Positions 40,420 through 49,944 of a stretch of 64,000 nucleotides of DNA are shown here, in pieces. Position 1 is the stretch's first letter. Each line of letters starts with the position of its first letter. The translations under genes and the position numbers were made by a program. The notes below the pieces were generated by a model. That model was not told the DNA's origin. It did not search any database and worked only from the letters and a program-made list of their open reading frames with translations. The stretch is from an uncultured Caryophanales bacterium (GTDB taxonomy: Bacteria > Bacillota_I > Bacilli_A > RFN20 > CAG-826), in the NCBI GenBank assembly GCA_946414655.1, contig CAMKPL010000001.1:173081-237080 (forward strand). Direction: 5' to 3'.

Positions 40420-40439
40420 TTTTGAAACCGATTTCAAAA
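40420..40439. promoter_or_regulatory. LacI/CcpA-type operator (cre-like) between FGGY kinase and ppdK
   Basis: TTTTGAAACCGATTTCAAAA, near-perfect inverted repeat with central CG; one mismatch to the cre consensus WWTGNAARCGNWWWCAWW. Confidence 0.7.
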
Positions 40440-40524
40440 ATAAAGTGTTTGCGGCGTTTTCTTTGCGCGTGTAATCTATATACGTGTGTTCAAACACATA
40501 TTATTGTCGCTTAGGAGGAATAAT

Positions 40525-43152
40525 ATGGCAAAAAAGTACATCTACAACTTCAAAGAAGCCCATGGTTTAGGCAAAGAGTTGTTAGGTGGTAAAGGTGCCG
40601 GTCTTGCTGAAATGACCAGTATTGGTGTACCAATTCCACAAGGATTCACCATTACAACAGAAGCTTGTAACCTTTACTATGACAGTGGTAAAAAACTTCC
40701 TAAAGAAATCGTTGATGACATCTACGCTCACATTAAAGAAGTCGAAAAAGAAACAGGAAAGAATTTCGGTGGAGATCATAACCCACTTCTCGTTTCTGTC
40801 CGTTCTGGTGCTAGAGTCTCAATGCCAGGCATGATGGACACCATCTTAAACCTTGGTTTAAATGATGTTACAGTTGCTGCTTTAGCGAAAGAAACAGGAA
40901 ACGAAAGATTTGCTTTTGATAGCTACCGTCGTTTCATCCTTATGTTCACAAACATCGCCAAAGGACATCCACGTACCGAAATGGATAAGATGCTTGATGA
41001 ACTCAAGGAAAAGCATGGCTATAAACTCGATACAGAAGTTACAGCCGAACAATTAAAAGAACTTGTTAAAGCTTATAAAGCTTACTACAAGAAAACATTC
41101 AGCGAAGAATTCCCATCTGATCCAAAAGTTCAATTACTCGAAGCTGTTACAGCAGTCTTCCGTTCATGGGATAACCCACGCGCGAACGTCTATCGTATGA
41201 TGAACTCCATTCCATATTCTTGGGGTACTGCCGTTAACGTTCAATCAATGGCTTTTGGTAACAAGGGTGAAACATCTGGAACTGGTGTTGCTTTCTCAAG
41301 AAACCCAGGAACAGGTGAAAATAAAATCTCAGCTGAATATTTACCAAACGCACAAGGTGAAGACGTTGTTGCTGGTATTCGTACTCCTCTTCATATTGAA
41401 GAACTCAAGAAACGTATGCCAGAAGTCTACGAACAATTCGTTAAGACCATTAAATTAATGGAACACCACTACCGTGATATGCAAGATATGGAATTTACCG
41501 TCGAAGACGGAAAACTCTACTTCTTACAAACACGTAATGGTAAACGTACACCTGCTGCTGCTCTTAAGATTGCTTGCGATCTCGTTGATGAAGGTTTAAT
41601 CACCGAAGAAGAAGCCGTCTTACGTATTGACCCAGTGTCATTCGACAAACTCCTTCTTCCAAACTTCGATAAAGATGATTTAGCAAAAGCTAAAGAAATC
41701 GCTCAAGGTTTAGCTGCTGGCCCAGGTGCTGGTACTGGTAAGATTGCTTTCACTGCCGAAGAAGCTGAAAAACGCCACGCTGCTGGTGAAAAAGTTATCT
41801 TAGCTCGTGCTGAAACAAGTCCAGAAGACATTGTTGGTATGGTTGCTGCTGAAGGTATTCTCACAATGCGTGGAGGTATGACTTCACACGCCGCCGTCGT
41901 TGCTCGTGGAATGGGCAAATGCTGCGTTTGTGGTTGTAAAGAAGCTCTCATTGATGAAGAAGCTCGTACAATTACCATTAATGGTAAGGTATATACCGAC
42001 AAAGACGAACTCTCCCTTGATGGAAACACCGGTAAAGTCTACCTTGGCTCCATTAAGAAAGTTATGCCAGACCTCTCTTCTGGTTACTTCGGACGTCTCA
42101 TGAAATGGGTTGACGCTGCACGTACCTTAAAGGTTCGTACAAACGCCGACACACCAAGAGATGCCAAACAAGCCCGTGAATTCGGCGCTGAAGGTATCGG
42201 CTTATGCCGTACTGAACATATGTTCTTCGATAAAGACAGAATCTTCTCTATGAGAAAAATGATTCTTGCTGATACTGTCGAAGAAAGAAGAGCCGCATTA
42301 GCAGAACTCGAACCAATGCAACAAAGTGACTTTGAATCCCTCTATGAAACAATGGAAGGGCTCAATGTTAATGTCCGTTTACTCGATCCACCTCTACACG
42401 AATTCCTTCCACAGGAAGAAGATAAGATCGAAGAACTTGCTAAAGCAACTGGTCGTACAGTTGAAGAAGTTAAAGCTCGTATCGAATACTTACACGAATT
42501 CAACCCAATGATGGGTCACCGTGGTTGCCGTTTAGCCGTTTCATATCCAGAAATCTGCGAAATGCAAACCGAAGCTATTATTAAAGCTGCCATTAACGTG
42601 ACAAAGAAAGGTATCAAAGTTGAACCAGAAATCATGGTACCACTCGTACTCGAAGTTAAGGAACTCAAGTTCGTTAAGAAGATTATCTGCGATACCGCCG
42701 ATAAGATTATTAAAGAAGCCGGAGTTAACCTCAAATACCACGTCGGTACAATGATTGAAATCCCGAGAGCTGCATTACTCTCTGATGAAATCGCTCAAGA
42801 AGCTGAATTCTTCTCCTTTGGTACAAACGACTTAACACAAATGACATTCGGATTTAGCCGTGATGATGCCGCTAAGTTCTTACCAGACTACTATAATTCC
42901 AAGATCTTAGAAGAAGATCCATTCAAGACACTTGATCAACGTGGTGTCGGAAAACTCATCGACATGTCCGTCAAAGCCGGACGCTCGACAAGAAAAGACC
43001 TCCATATTGGTGTCTGCGGTGAAACAGGTGGTGAACCAAACTCCATCGACTTCTACCACAGAGTTGGTCTTGACTATGTCTCTTGCTCACCGTTCCGTGT
43101 GCCAGTTGCTCGTTTAGCTGCTGCTCAAGCTGCTATTCGTCACAAAAAATAG
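40525..43152 (+). CDS. ppdK: Pyruvate, phosphate dikinase
   Basis: MAKKYIYNFKEAHGLGKELLGGKGAGLAEM; GGMTSHAAVVARGMGKCCVCG; SD AGGAGGAATAAT before 40525. Confidence 0.98.
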   Translation: MAKKYIYNFKEAHGLGKELLGGKGAGLAEMTSIGVPIPQGFTITTEACNLYYDSGKKLPKEIVDDIYAHIKEVEKETGKNFGGDHNPLLVSVRSGARVSMPGMMDTILNLGLNDVTVAALAKETGNERFAFDSYRRFILMFTNIAKGHPRTEMDKMLDELKEKHGYKLDTEVTAEQLKELVKAYKAYYKKTFSEEFPSDPKVQLLEAVTAVFRSWDNPRANVYRMMNSIPYSWGTAVNVQSMAFGNKGETSGTGVAFSRNPGTGENKISAEYLPNAQGEDVVAGIRTPLHIEELKKRMPEVYEQFVKTIKLMEHHYRDMQDMEFTVEDGKLYFLQTRNGKRTPAAALKIACDLVDEGLITEEEAVLRIDPVSFDKLLLPNFDKDDLAKAKEIAQGLAAGPGAGTGKIAFTAEEAEKRHAAGEKVILARAETSPEDIVGMVAAEGILTMRGGMTSHAAVVARGMGKCCVCGCKEALIDEEARTITINGKVYTDKDELSLDGNTGKVYLGSIKKVMPDLSSGYFGRLMKWVDAARTLKVRTNADTPRDAKQAREFGAEGIGLCRTEHMFFDKDRIFSMRKMILADTVEERRAALAELEPMQQSDFESLYETMEGLNVNVRLLDPPLHEFLPQEEDKIEELAKATGRTVEEVKARIEYLHEFNPMMGHRGCRLAVSYPEICEMQTEAIIKAAINVTKKGIKVEPEIMVPLVLEVKELKFVKKIICDTADKIIKEAGVNLKYHVGTMIEIPRAALLSDEIAQEAEFFSFGTNDLTQMTFGFSRDDAAKFLPDYYNSKILEEDPFKTLDQRGVGKLIDMSVKAGRSTRKDLHIGVCGETGGEPNSIDFYHRVGLDYVSCSPFRVPVARLAAAQAAIRHKK

Positions 43153-43165
43153 TCATCAACAAACT

Positions 43166-43200
43166 AAAAAGATCCTTGATTCGTCAGGGATCTTTTTTTA
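43166..43200 (+). terminator. Rho-independent terminator after ppdK
   Basis: AAAAAGATCCTTGA-TTCG-TCAGGGATCTTTTTTT. Confidence 0.92.
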
Positions 43201-43239
43201 CGTAATTTTATGATATTTTTCAGGCAAAACACCAATATT

Positions 43240-43497
43240 TTAATTTTTTATAAGTGCTTTAGATTTGAAACAAAGGTCATTGCTTGAAGAGACAAATCCT
43301 GCCGGTTCATCATGAACAATTATTTCATCATTATCCTCGATATAGCCAACCCATTCACCTTGGATGTAAATATCTCCGTCTGGGGACAATGAACCAAATT
43401 TATGGCCTTGGGCAAACATGTCTCCATCTGGCGAAATATACCCGACAAGTTCGTCATCAATATAAACATTTTTGTTATAGCAACGAATATATAACAT
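43240..43497 (-). CDS. Small protein made of ~4 tandem ~16-aa beta-type repeats
   Basis: DDELVGYISPDGDMFAQ / GHKFGSLSPDGDIYIQ / GEWVGYIEDNDEIIVH / DEPAGFVSSSNDLCFK; start overlaps the ispE stop (TAATG). Confidence 0.7.
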   Translation of the reverse strand: MLYIRCYNKNVYIDDELVGYISPDGDMFAQGHKFGSLSPDGDIYIQGEWVGYIEDNDEIIVHDEPAGFVSSSNDLCFKSKALIKN

Positions 43498-44351
43498 TAT
43501 TTTAATTTTAAAGTCTTGGTGAGATAGACTTCATATCCTTCTTTTTCTAATAAACGATATTTTTGAGCAGCAAGTTTTGCATCATCAGTTAAAGCAAATA
43601 CACAACTTCCTGAACCAGACATCAATACAAGCTTAAATCCTTCCATTCTTAAACGATTTTTCACTTCTTGAATTTCTGGCACTAATCTAATTGAGGTTTT
43701 TTCTAAACCGTTAAACATTGATTTTTCAAGCAACTTATCGTCACCGGTTTTTAATGCTTTAATCACATCTTCGACATTTCCGTGTTCATAACTATCTTTA
43801 TCAGACTCTTCAAAAACAAATTTGGTTGAAAGACCAAGATGTGGTTTAACAAGTAACACGTTATATCTCTTTTTTAATTCAATTAATTCAATTTTTTCTC
43901 CAATTCCTTGGACATGGGCCGGTTTATTAATCACACAAAAAGGAACATCAGCTCCAATTTTCTTGCCGACTTTTAATTGTTCTTCCAAAGGAAGATTTAA
44001 CTTACATATTTCATTTAATGCACGAATTGTTGCAGCAGCATTAGAACTTCCTCCGCCCAATCCGGCGCTAATAGGTATTTCTTTATGAACCAAAACAGAA
44101 AAATTCTTTTCGATTTGGTATCTTTCTTTCATTTCCTTCAATGTCATGTTGATAGAGTTGTATTTGGTTTCTTGTAAATCAACATGATCGCAGGTTACAT
44201 AGCAATCAGAAAGGAATGGAACGTGTTCGAAATCAATCGAGTCATGAAGTTCTAAAGGAAGCATTACCATGTCTAAATCATGATAACCGTCCTCTCTTCT
44301 TCTTAAGACATCTAAATACACATTAATTTTTGCGTAAGCTTTGATATACAT
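43497..44351 (-). CDS. ispE: 4-diphosphocytidyl-2-C-methyl-D-erythritol kinase
   Basis: KAYAKINVYLDVLRRREDGYHDLDMVM; KEIPISAGLGGGSSNAAATIRAL; LMSGSGSCVFAL. Confidence 0.95.
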   Translation of the reverse strand: MYIKAYAKINVYLDVLRRREDGYHDLDMVMLPLELHDSIDFEHVPFLSDCYVTCDHVDLQETKYNSINMTLKEMKERYQIEKNFSVLVHKEIPISAGLGGGSSNAAATIRALNEICKLNLPLEEQLKVGKKIGADVPFCVINKPAHVQGIGEKIELIELKKRYNVLLVKPHLGLSTKFVFEESDKDSYEHGNVEDVIKALKTGDDKLLEKSMFNGLEKTSIRLVPEIQEVKNRLRMEGFKLVLMSGSGSCVFALTDDAKLAAQKYRLLEKEGYEVYLTKTLKLK

Positions 44352-44375
44352 CGTCAATATTCTATTAAGTCGCAA

Positions 44376-45173
44376 TTACGACTTCAATACCTCAAATAAA
44401 TTTTGGAAATCTTTAATATTTAGTTGTTCTGGACGAAGATTCTCACTTAAACCGCACTTATTTAAGGCGTCTTTCGCAACATCTCTATTTCCAATAACGT
44501 TTGATAAACAGTTCAAAATGTTTTTTCTCCTATGTAAAAACAGTTGGCACATAAGTTTATAAACACCTTTGTTTCTTTCGTCTTTCATGCATTGGTTTGG
44601 AATAAGTTCAAACACAACGGAATCAACATGTGGAACTGGTGCAAAGGAATTCCTACCAACATTCATTGGGGTAGAAATTTTGCAAACATAATTAAGTAGA
44701 ATTGAAAGAGGGTTGTGATCCATTGAAATAAGTTTTGGGTAAACTTCTTTTTGGCACATCAGAACAATCTTTTTAGCGTTCGTTGCATTAAGGGCGATGT
44801 GCTCAATAATTCCTGATGTTATATAGTAAGGAAGATTTCCAATTATTTTTGTGTATTTCGACAGATCAGATTTCAACACATTCTCTCTTTTCACCTGTAA
44901 ATCCTCAATATTTTTGAATTTTTCTCTCAAAAACTGCAACATTTTTTCATCAACGTCAATCAATGTTTTGTCGCAGTTTTCTTGAACAAGGAAATATGAA
45001 AGTGAGCCAAGACCTGCTCCGATTTCAAGAACTATATCGCCGGTTTGAATCTCGAGTTTTTTAACTATTTTTTCAGCTATATCAGAATCAACCAAAAAAT
45101 TTTGACCAAGTGACTTATTGGCAATAAATTTATAAGATTTCACTTCCTCAAAATATTTTGTTTTATCTAACAT
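44376..45173 (-). CDS. rsmA: 16S rRNA dimethyladenosine transferase RsmA/KsgA
   Basis: NKSLGQNFLVDSDIAEKIV; VLEIGAGLGSLSYFL; IIGNLPYYITSGII. Confidence 0.96.
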   Translation of the reverse strand: MLDKTKYFEEVKSYKFIANKSLGQNFLVDSDIAEKIVKKLEIQTGDIVLEIGAGLGSLSYFLVQENCDKTLIDVDEKMLQFLREKFKNIEDLQVKRENVLKSDLSKYTKIIGNLPYYITSGIIEHIALNATNAKKIVLMCQKEVYPKLISMDHNPLSILLNYVCKISTPMNVGRNSFAPVPHVDSVVFELIPNQCMKDERNKGVYKLMCQLFLHRRKNILNCLSNVIGNRDVAKDALNKCGLSENLRPEQLNIKDFQNLFEVLKS

Positions 45174-45690
45174 AATTTTTTAATTCCTCTTTTGTAACTT
45201 CATTATTATTTAATCTCTTTAAAAATGTCTTAGCGTTACAAAATCCAAGATGTAATTTATCGCAAACCATAGCCCTCTTGTTGCTGCTATCAGGTTGTCC
45301 AATCAAACCAAGATCGTGTAAATCCGACATTGTTAAAGTTCCACTATTTTTGTCTTTTTCAACATAAACTTGTTCAAATGCTTCTAGGATTTCTTTTATA
45401 TTCCCTTCGGCCACTCCTATTTTGCCATTTTTAATTGAATTTTCTTTTTTAATAAATACATGTTTAAGATTTGAAATGCTTTTTGACAGCTCATCCCTAA
45501 TCTTTTTGCCAGGAAAATCTGGATCAGTTAATACATAAATATCTTGTTTTGTAGTTTTAAGGTATTCGATTGTATTTTTATCTAGCGCTGAACCGTTTGT
45601 AATAACAAATTCAGCGTCAATATACGAAGAAAGAAACTCAACATCACTCTTTCCTTCAACAACGATAATTCCATTAATTATTTTTTTCAT
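45163..45690 (-). CDS. rnmV: Ribonuclease M5
   Basis: TOPRIM: IINGIIVVEGKSDVEFL...IYVLTDPDFPGKKIRDEL; rsmA-rnmV-tatD order. Confidence 0.94.
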   Translation of the reverse strand: MKKIINGIIVVEGKSDVEFLSSYIDAEFVITNGSALDKNTIEYLKTTKQDIYVLTDPDFPGKKIRDELSKSISNLKHVFIKKENSIKNGKIGVAEGNIKEILEAFEQVYVEKDKNSGTLTMSDLHDLGLIGQPDSSNKRAMVCDKLHLGFCNAKTFLKRLNNNEVTKEELKNYVR

Positions 45691-46463
45691 CTAAAAACTC
45701 GATTGAAATTTTTTGTGCTTTGCTTATCAACTTCTTCTACACTAATACCTTTAACTTCAGCAATTTTGTTTCTCACAAGATAAAGATATTTCGAATGATT
45801 TTGTTTTCCGCGGTAAGGGTCAGGCGCCAAATATGGAGCATCAGTTTCTAAAACATAATCGTTTGGACCAATTGATTCTAAGACTTCTCGTGGTCTACGA
45901 GCGTTTTTGAACGTTAGTGTTCCGCCAAACCCGAGAACAAATCCAAGTTTAATAAAGAGCTGGGCCATTTCTGGTGATCCACCATAACAATGCATAACAC
46001 CACCTTTTTTAACAGGATGATTTTTTAATATTTGATAGCAATCTTCATAAGCATCTCGACAATGAATTGAGACTGGTTTGTTTAGTTTATTTGCAAGATC
46101 GATTTGTTTAATAAAGAACTCTTTTTGCTGTTCCTGAACATCTTTTTCTTTGTCCCAATAGTAATCCAAACCAATTTCACCAATTGCTAAAACTTCCTTG
46201 TTTTGAGCCATTTTTTCTATTGAGTCCAAATCACTCTTTTTCATGCGCTTAACATCCGATGGGTGAATTCCGACAGCAGCAAAACACTCATGATATTTTT
46301 TTGCGATTTCACAGGCAATTCTCGAAGATTTTTCATCGTAACCAACAACTAAAAATTCAGCAATTCCTGCACATTTTCCAAGGTTTATGTATTCTTCTGC
46401 ATTATTTACAAACGCGGAATCATTAATATGACAATGGGAATCAATCATTTTATTTACCAACAC
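45687..46463 (-). CDS. TatD family DNase
   Basis: MIDSHCHINDSAF; AVGIHPSDV; IGEIGLDYYWDKE; PVSIHCRDAYED; LETDAPYLAPDPYRGKQN. Confidence 0.95.
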   Translation of the reverse strand: MLVNKMIDSHCHINDSAFVNNAEEYINLGKCAGIAEFLVVGYDEKSSRIACEIAKKYHECFAAVGIHPSDVKRMKKSDLDSIEKMAQNKEVLAIGEIGLDYYWDKEKDVQEQQKEFFIKQIDLANKLNKPVSIHCRDAYEDCYQILKNHPVKKGGVMHCYGGSPEMAQLFIKLGFVLGFGGTLTFKNARRPREVLESIGPNDYVLETDAPYLAPDPYRGKQNHSKYLYLVRNKIAEVKGISVEEVDKQSTKNFNRVFR

Positions 46464-47760
46464 AAAAGCGAGAAAAAATTTCGTTAGTTAAATCATTCTT
46501 ATTGCTTTCACCCAATAGATCAAGTGAGAAGTTATAGGCAATCATCAAACTTGCCGAAATCAAATCACTTGGTTCGTCTGCTTTTGCATCACGAATAGCA
46601 ATATCAATATGACTAACAATTTGTTTTAGTAATCCGATTTGTCTTGCGTTTGTAAAGGATGGGCGCACACTTACCTCGTCAAGTTCTAACATTTTGATCA
46701 TTCCATCTAAGAGTGGTTTGATATCGTGTTTGATTGCAGAAACATAGATGCTATGTCCATCTTGAACTTTCAAAATATCGGACTTATTAAATACTATTAG
46801 GTGTTTTTTATCTTTGATAAGATCAAACAAATGGTTGTCTATCCCTGTTTCATCTACGACAAAAAGAACTAGATCAGATTTATTAATAATTTCTTTAGCT
46901 TTATTGATTCCAATTTGCTCGATTTTGTCATCTGATTCATGAAGTCCTGCTGTGTCATATAAATAAACAGGAACCCCATTTAAGTTGAATTTTCCTTCAA
47001 CAACATCTCTAGTTGTTCCTGCGATATCGGTAACAATAGCTTTCTCTTCGTTAATCAATGCGTTAAGCAAAGAAGATTTGCCGACATTTGGCTTACCAAC
47101 AATAGCAACTTTTACACCATCTAAATAAACACGATTTCTTTCACCAGTGTTAATTAAATCAGCTAAATCAGACTTTATTTGAGAACATACAGAAATAACT
47201 TCTATCTTACTAATTTCAGCGATGTCTTCATATTCTGGATAATCAATATTAACTTCGATTTTTGCCAGCAATTCCCCAATTTTTTCACGAATTGGAAGGA
47301 AAATTTTTGATGTTTCACCGGATAAAGCAAACATCGACATTTCCTTGGCTTCTTCGCTTGTAGCATTAATCATATCGTTAATGCCTTCGGCTTGAATTAA
47401 ATCAATTTTTCCGTTCAAGTAAGCTCTTGATGAGAACTCACCGTTAACGGCCATTCTGGCACCTTTTTGAATAAGGATGGTAATGATTTGATTAACGATT
47501 AACATTGAGCCGTGGCACATAATCTCCACCGAATTTTCGCCAGTAAATGAATGCGGGGCAACATATGTAATCAAAACAACTTGATCAATATTTTTCACAC
47601 CGTCTTTAAGAAAACCGAAATGAACTTCTCTTTTTTTACAATTTGTTAAATCTTTGCTAAATACTTTCGAAACAACTTGAAAACAATCGTCTCCAGAAAG
47701 GCGAATAATTGATAATGCGCTCTTCATTGGCGCGCTAGCGAGTGCAACGATTGTTTCCAT
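46450..47760 (-). CDS. mnmE: tRNA modification GTPase MnmE
   Basis: SALSIIRLSGDDCF; GKPNVGKSSLLNALINEEKAIVTDIAGTTRDVVEG; C-terminal FCVGK. Confidence 0.98.
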   Translation of the reverse strand: METIVALASAPMKSALSIIRLSGDDCFQVVSKVFSKDLTNCKKREVHFGFLKDGVKNIDQVVLITYVAPHSFTGENSVEIMCHGSMLIVNQIITILIQKGARMAVNGEFSSRAYLNGKIDLIQAEGINDMINATSEEAKEMSMFALSGETSKIFLPIREKIGELLAKIEVNIDYPEYEDIAEISKIEVISVCSQIKSDLADLINTGERNRVYLDGVKVAIVGKPNVGKSSLLNALINEEKAIVTDIAGTTRDVVEGKFNLNGVPVYLYDTAGLHESDDKIEQIGINKAKEIINKSDLVLFVVDETGIDNHLFDLIKDKKHLIVFNKSDILKVQDGHSIYVSAIKHDIKPLLDGMIKMLELDEVSVRPSFTNARQIGLLKQIVSHIDIAIRDAKADEPSDLISASLMIAYNFSLDLLGESNKNDLTNEIFSRFCVGK

Positions 47761-47765
47761 AATCT

Positions 47766-47794
47766 AAGAAAAATAGAGATTATTAATCTCTATT
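47766..47794 (-). terminator. Terminator-like hairpin between jag and mnmE
   Basis: Minus-strand AATAGAGATTA-A-TAATCTCTATT followed by TTTCTT; lies just upstream of the mnmE ATG. Confidence 0.6.
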
Positions 47795-48392
47795 AATCAA
47801 CGTATTTAATTGTGACAGCACGTCGATGTCCTTCTCCGGAAGATTCTGTCTTAATATGAGAGAATTCTGAGAGGGCATTGTGAACAATGCGTCTTTCATC
47901 GGAAGGCATTGGATCAAGAGTTACATCAACTTTGGTCTTTTGAACTTCTTTTGCAGCTTTGCGCGCAAGGAATGCGACGCGAGAATATTTGGAGTTTTTA
48001 TAATCACCAATATCAAGAAGAATTCTGAATCTGTGATGGAATTTACCAGAAACAGCTAAACGAACAAGTTCGTTAAGTGCTTGTAATGTAACACCGTTCT
48101 TTCCAATAATAATTGGATTATGATCAGTATCAACCTCGATGCGAATAATATCATCTTCTAATGAAGCTTTTGTTTTAATTTCGCCAACTCCAAGTGATTC
48201 TAATACATCTTTGATGTATGATTGGCTATATTCGATTGCATCAGTTAATTCGTAAACTTCTATTTCAGCTTTTTTACGAAGTCCTTTTTTCTCGTCTAAA
48301 ACACGGAAAATAACTTCATCAGCCGGAATACCGAGTTCTTCACTTGCTAATGCAACTGCTTCATCAACTGTTTTAGCAGTATAGTTTTTCAT
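47793..48392 (-). CDS. jag: Jag/KhpB RNA-binding protein (Jag-N, KH, R3H)
   Basis: MKNYTAKTVDEAVALASEELGI; HNPIIIGKNGVTLQALNELVRLAV; R3H PMPSDERRIVHNALSEF. Confidence 0.96.
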   Translation of the reverse strand: MKNYTAKTVDEAVALASEELGIPADEVIFRVLDEKKGLRKKAEIEVYELTDAIEYSQSYIKDVLESLGVGEIKTKASLEDDIIRIEVDTDHNPIIIGKNGVTLQALNELVRLAVSGKFHHRFRILLDIGDYKNSKYSRVAFLARKAAKEVQKTKVDVTLDPMPSDERRIVHNALSEFSHIKTESSGEGHRRAVTIKYVD

Positions 48393-48401
48393 ATTTTTCT
48401 C

Positions 48402-49940
48402 CTATTTACGCTTTCTTGAGAAAATAGCGTTTGTAATGAGGGATTGTGCTAATGAAACAAGAGCACCGACAAACCAGTAGAATCCCATTGCTGCTGGAAG
48501 TGTGAATCCCATAAAGATAATCATGATTAACATGACCCATGAAACAATATTCATTGTTCTGTTTTGTTGTTGTTGTGCTGGGTTTTTACCTAAGCGTGCA
48601 ACTTTCTTAGCTTTAGCTTTTTGGATCCATTGTGGAACTTTCATCGCCATGAACTGAGCAACAGCCATGAGTAAGAATAAAACTAAAGCAGTCCACCAAC
48701 CTCCTGACCATACTGGATTAACTTTAGTTAAAGCATCCCAGACAGATGTAGAGAGATTGAGTCCTAAGAATGATCCTGTAGAAAGGACTGCGTTACCAGT
48801 CATGGCTCCCCACACACCAATAAAGATTGGGAATTGGATAACTAAAACCAATAACGAAGACAAAGGATTAACTTTGTGTTTTTTGTAAAGAGCCATTTGC
48901 TCTTGAGCTAATCTTTGTTTTTGAGCTGGATTGGTGTTCGAGTTTGGATATTTAGCTTGAATTTTTGCTAATTCTGGTTGAAGTTGAGTCATTTTTTGTT
49001 GAGTCATTGTTGATTTAAATGACACTAAGAAAATGAATAATCTCACAATAATTGTAGCAAATAGCAAAGCTAAAATTTGAGGAACACCATTCGAAAAGTT
49101 TGCTGGGTTATGACCGGCAAAACCATATGCAATGGCATCAACTAAACAAGAAACTGGATAAACGATGAGACCTTCAATGACAGCGCCTCCGCGTGACCAG
49201 GCATATCCCCAGTTTTTCGCATCAACTTTAATTGAAATCTTATCTTGTCCATAGGCGCCATAATTTCCATCAACGCTTGTAATACAAGCGCGTGAATTGT
49301 TAATGGTAGTTTCAAGTGTTGATTTGTAAATCTTTATAAAATCAGCATTTGCCACATGTTCAATACCGTCTTCGAGCGCAATTTCTCTATTCATGCGATC
49401 GAATATTGTCCATAAAGCATCAACATCCTTGCCTTTTTTGGTTTCTGTACCAAAATATTTCAAATATCCGTAATCAGTTAAAATTCTTTCAACTTTGACT
49501 CTGTCAAGGTGATCAAAATAACCCTCGCTAACATTTGTTGTTTCAATGGTTTTTGCATAAGTAACGGCTTCGCCAAGAACAACACGGTCTAGATGTGCGA
49601 AATAGTTTGCACCTGGAATAACTAGATTAGCTTTTTTAGCGGCTTCAATAACTGAGCTTAGTTGATTTGATTTAGTGTACTTTTCACCATCTTGTTCGAC
49701 AAGTTGCCAAACATCTATTCCATCAACTTTTGTTACGACAGGATAAGTATACTTTTCTTCATTTTTAGCAGCGTTTGCCTCCGCTTCGCTATCAAAATAG
49801 CGGGAAACACCTGGTTCAACGGCAAAGAGCAGTCTAGATTTCTCTTTTACTGAGCAAAAGTTTGCGGTACAACCAGATAAAACAATCGCCCCTAAAGCAA
49901 TAGCAAACGAAACTAGTCCTAATTTGTGTACTTTTTTCAC
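48402..49940 (-). CDS. yidC: Membrane protein insertase YidC with large lipoprotein-type N-terminal ectodomain
   Basis: Lipobox ALGAIVLSGC; C-terminal 60KD_IMP core (TIIVRLFIFLVSFKSTMTQQKMTQLQPELAKIQAKYPN...PLSSLLVLVIQFPIFIGVWGAM). Confidence 0.95.
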   Translation of the reverse strand: MKKVHKLGLVSFAIALGAIVLSGCTANFCSVKEKSRLLFAVEPGVSRYFDSEAEANAAKNEEKYTYPVVTKVDGIDVWQLVEQDGEKYTKSNQLSSVIEAAKKANLVIPGANYFAHLDRVVLGEAVTYAKTIETTNVSEGYFDHLDRVKVERILTDYGYLKYFGTETKKGKDVDALWTIFDRMNREIALEDGIEHVANADFIKIYKSTLETTINNSRACITSVDGNYGAYGQDKISIKVDAKNWGYAWSRGGAVIEGLIVYPVSCLVDAIAYGFAGHNPANFSNGVPQILALLFATIIVRLFIFLVSFKSTMTQQKMTQLQPELAKIQAKYPNSNTNPAQKQRLAQEQMALYKKHKVNPLSSLLVLVIQFPIFIGVWGAMTGNAVLSTGSFLGLNLSTSVWDALTKVNPVWSGGWWTALVLFLLMAVAQFMAMKVPQWIQKAKAKKVARLGKNPAQQQQNRTMNIVSWVMLIMIIFMGFTLPAAMGFYWFVGALVSLAQSLITNAIFSRKRK

Positions 49941-49944
49941 GTTT

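Noticed and set aside
41703-42029. 108-aa antisense ORF inside ppdK and similar long antisense ORFs in ftsH (30617-31555)
   Set aside because: Explained by codon bias of the highly conserved sense gene; no independent evidence of coding.
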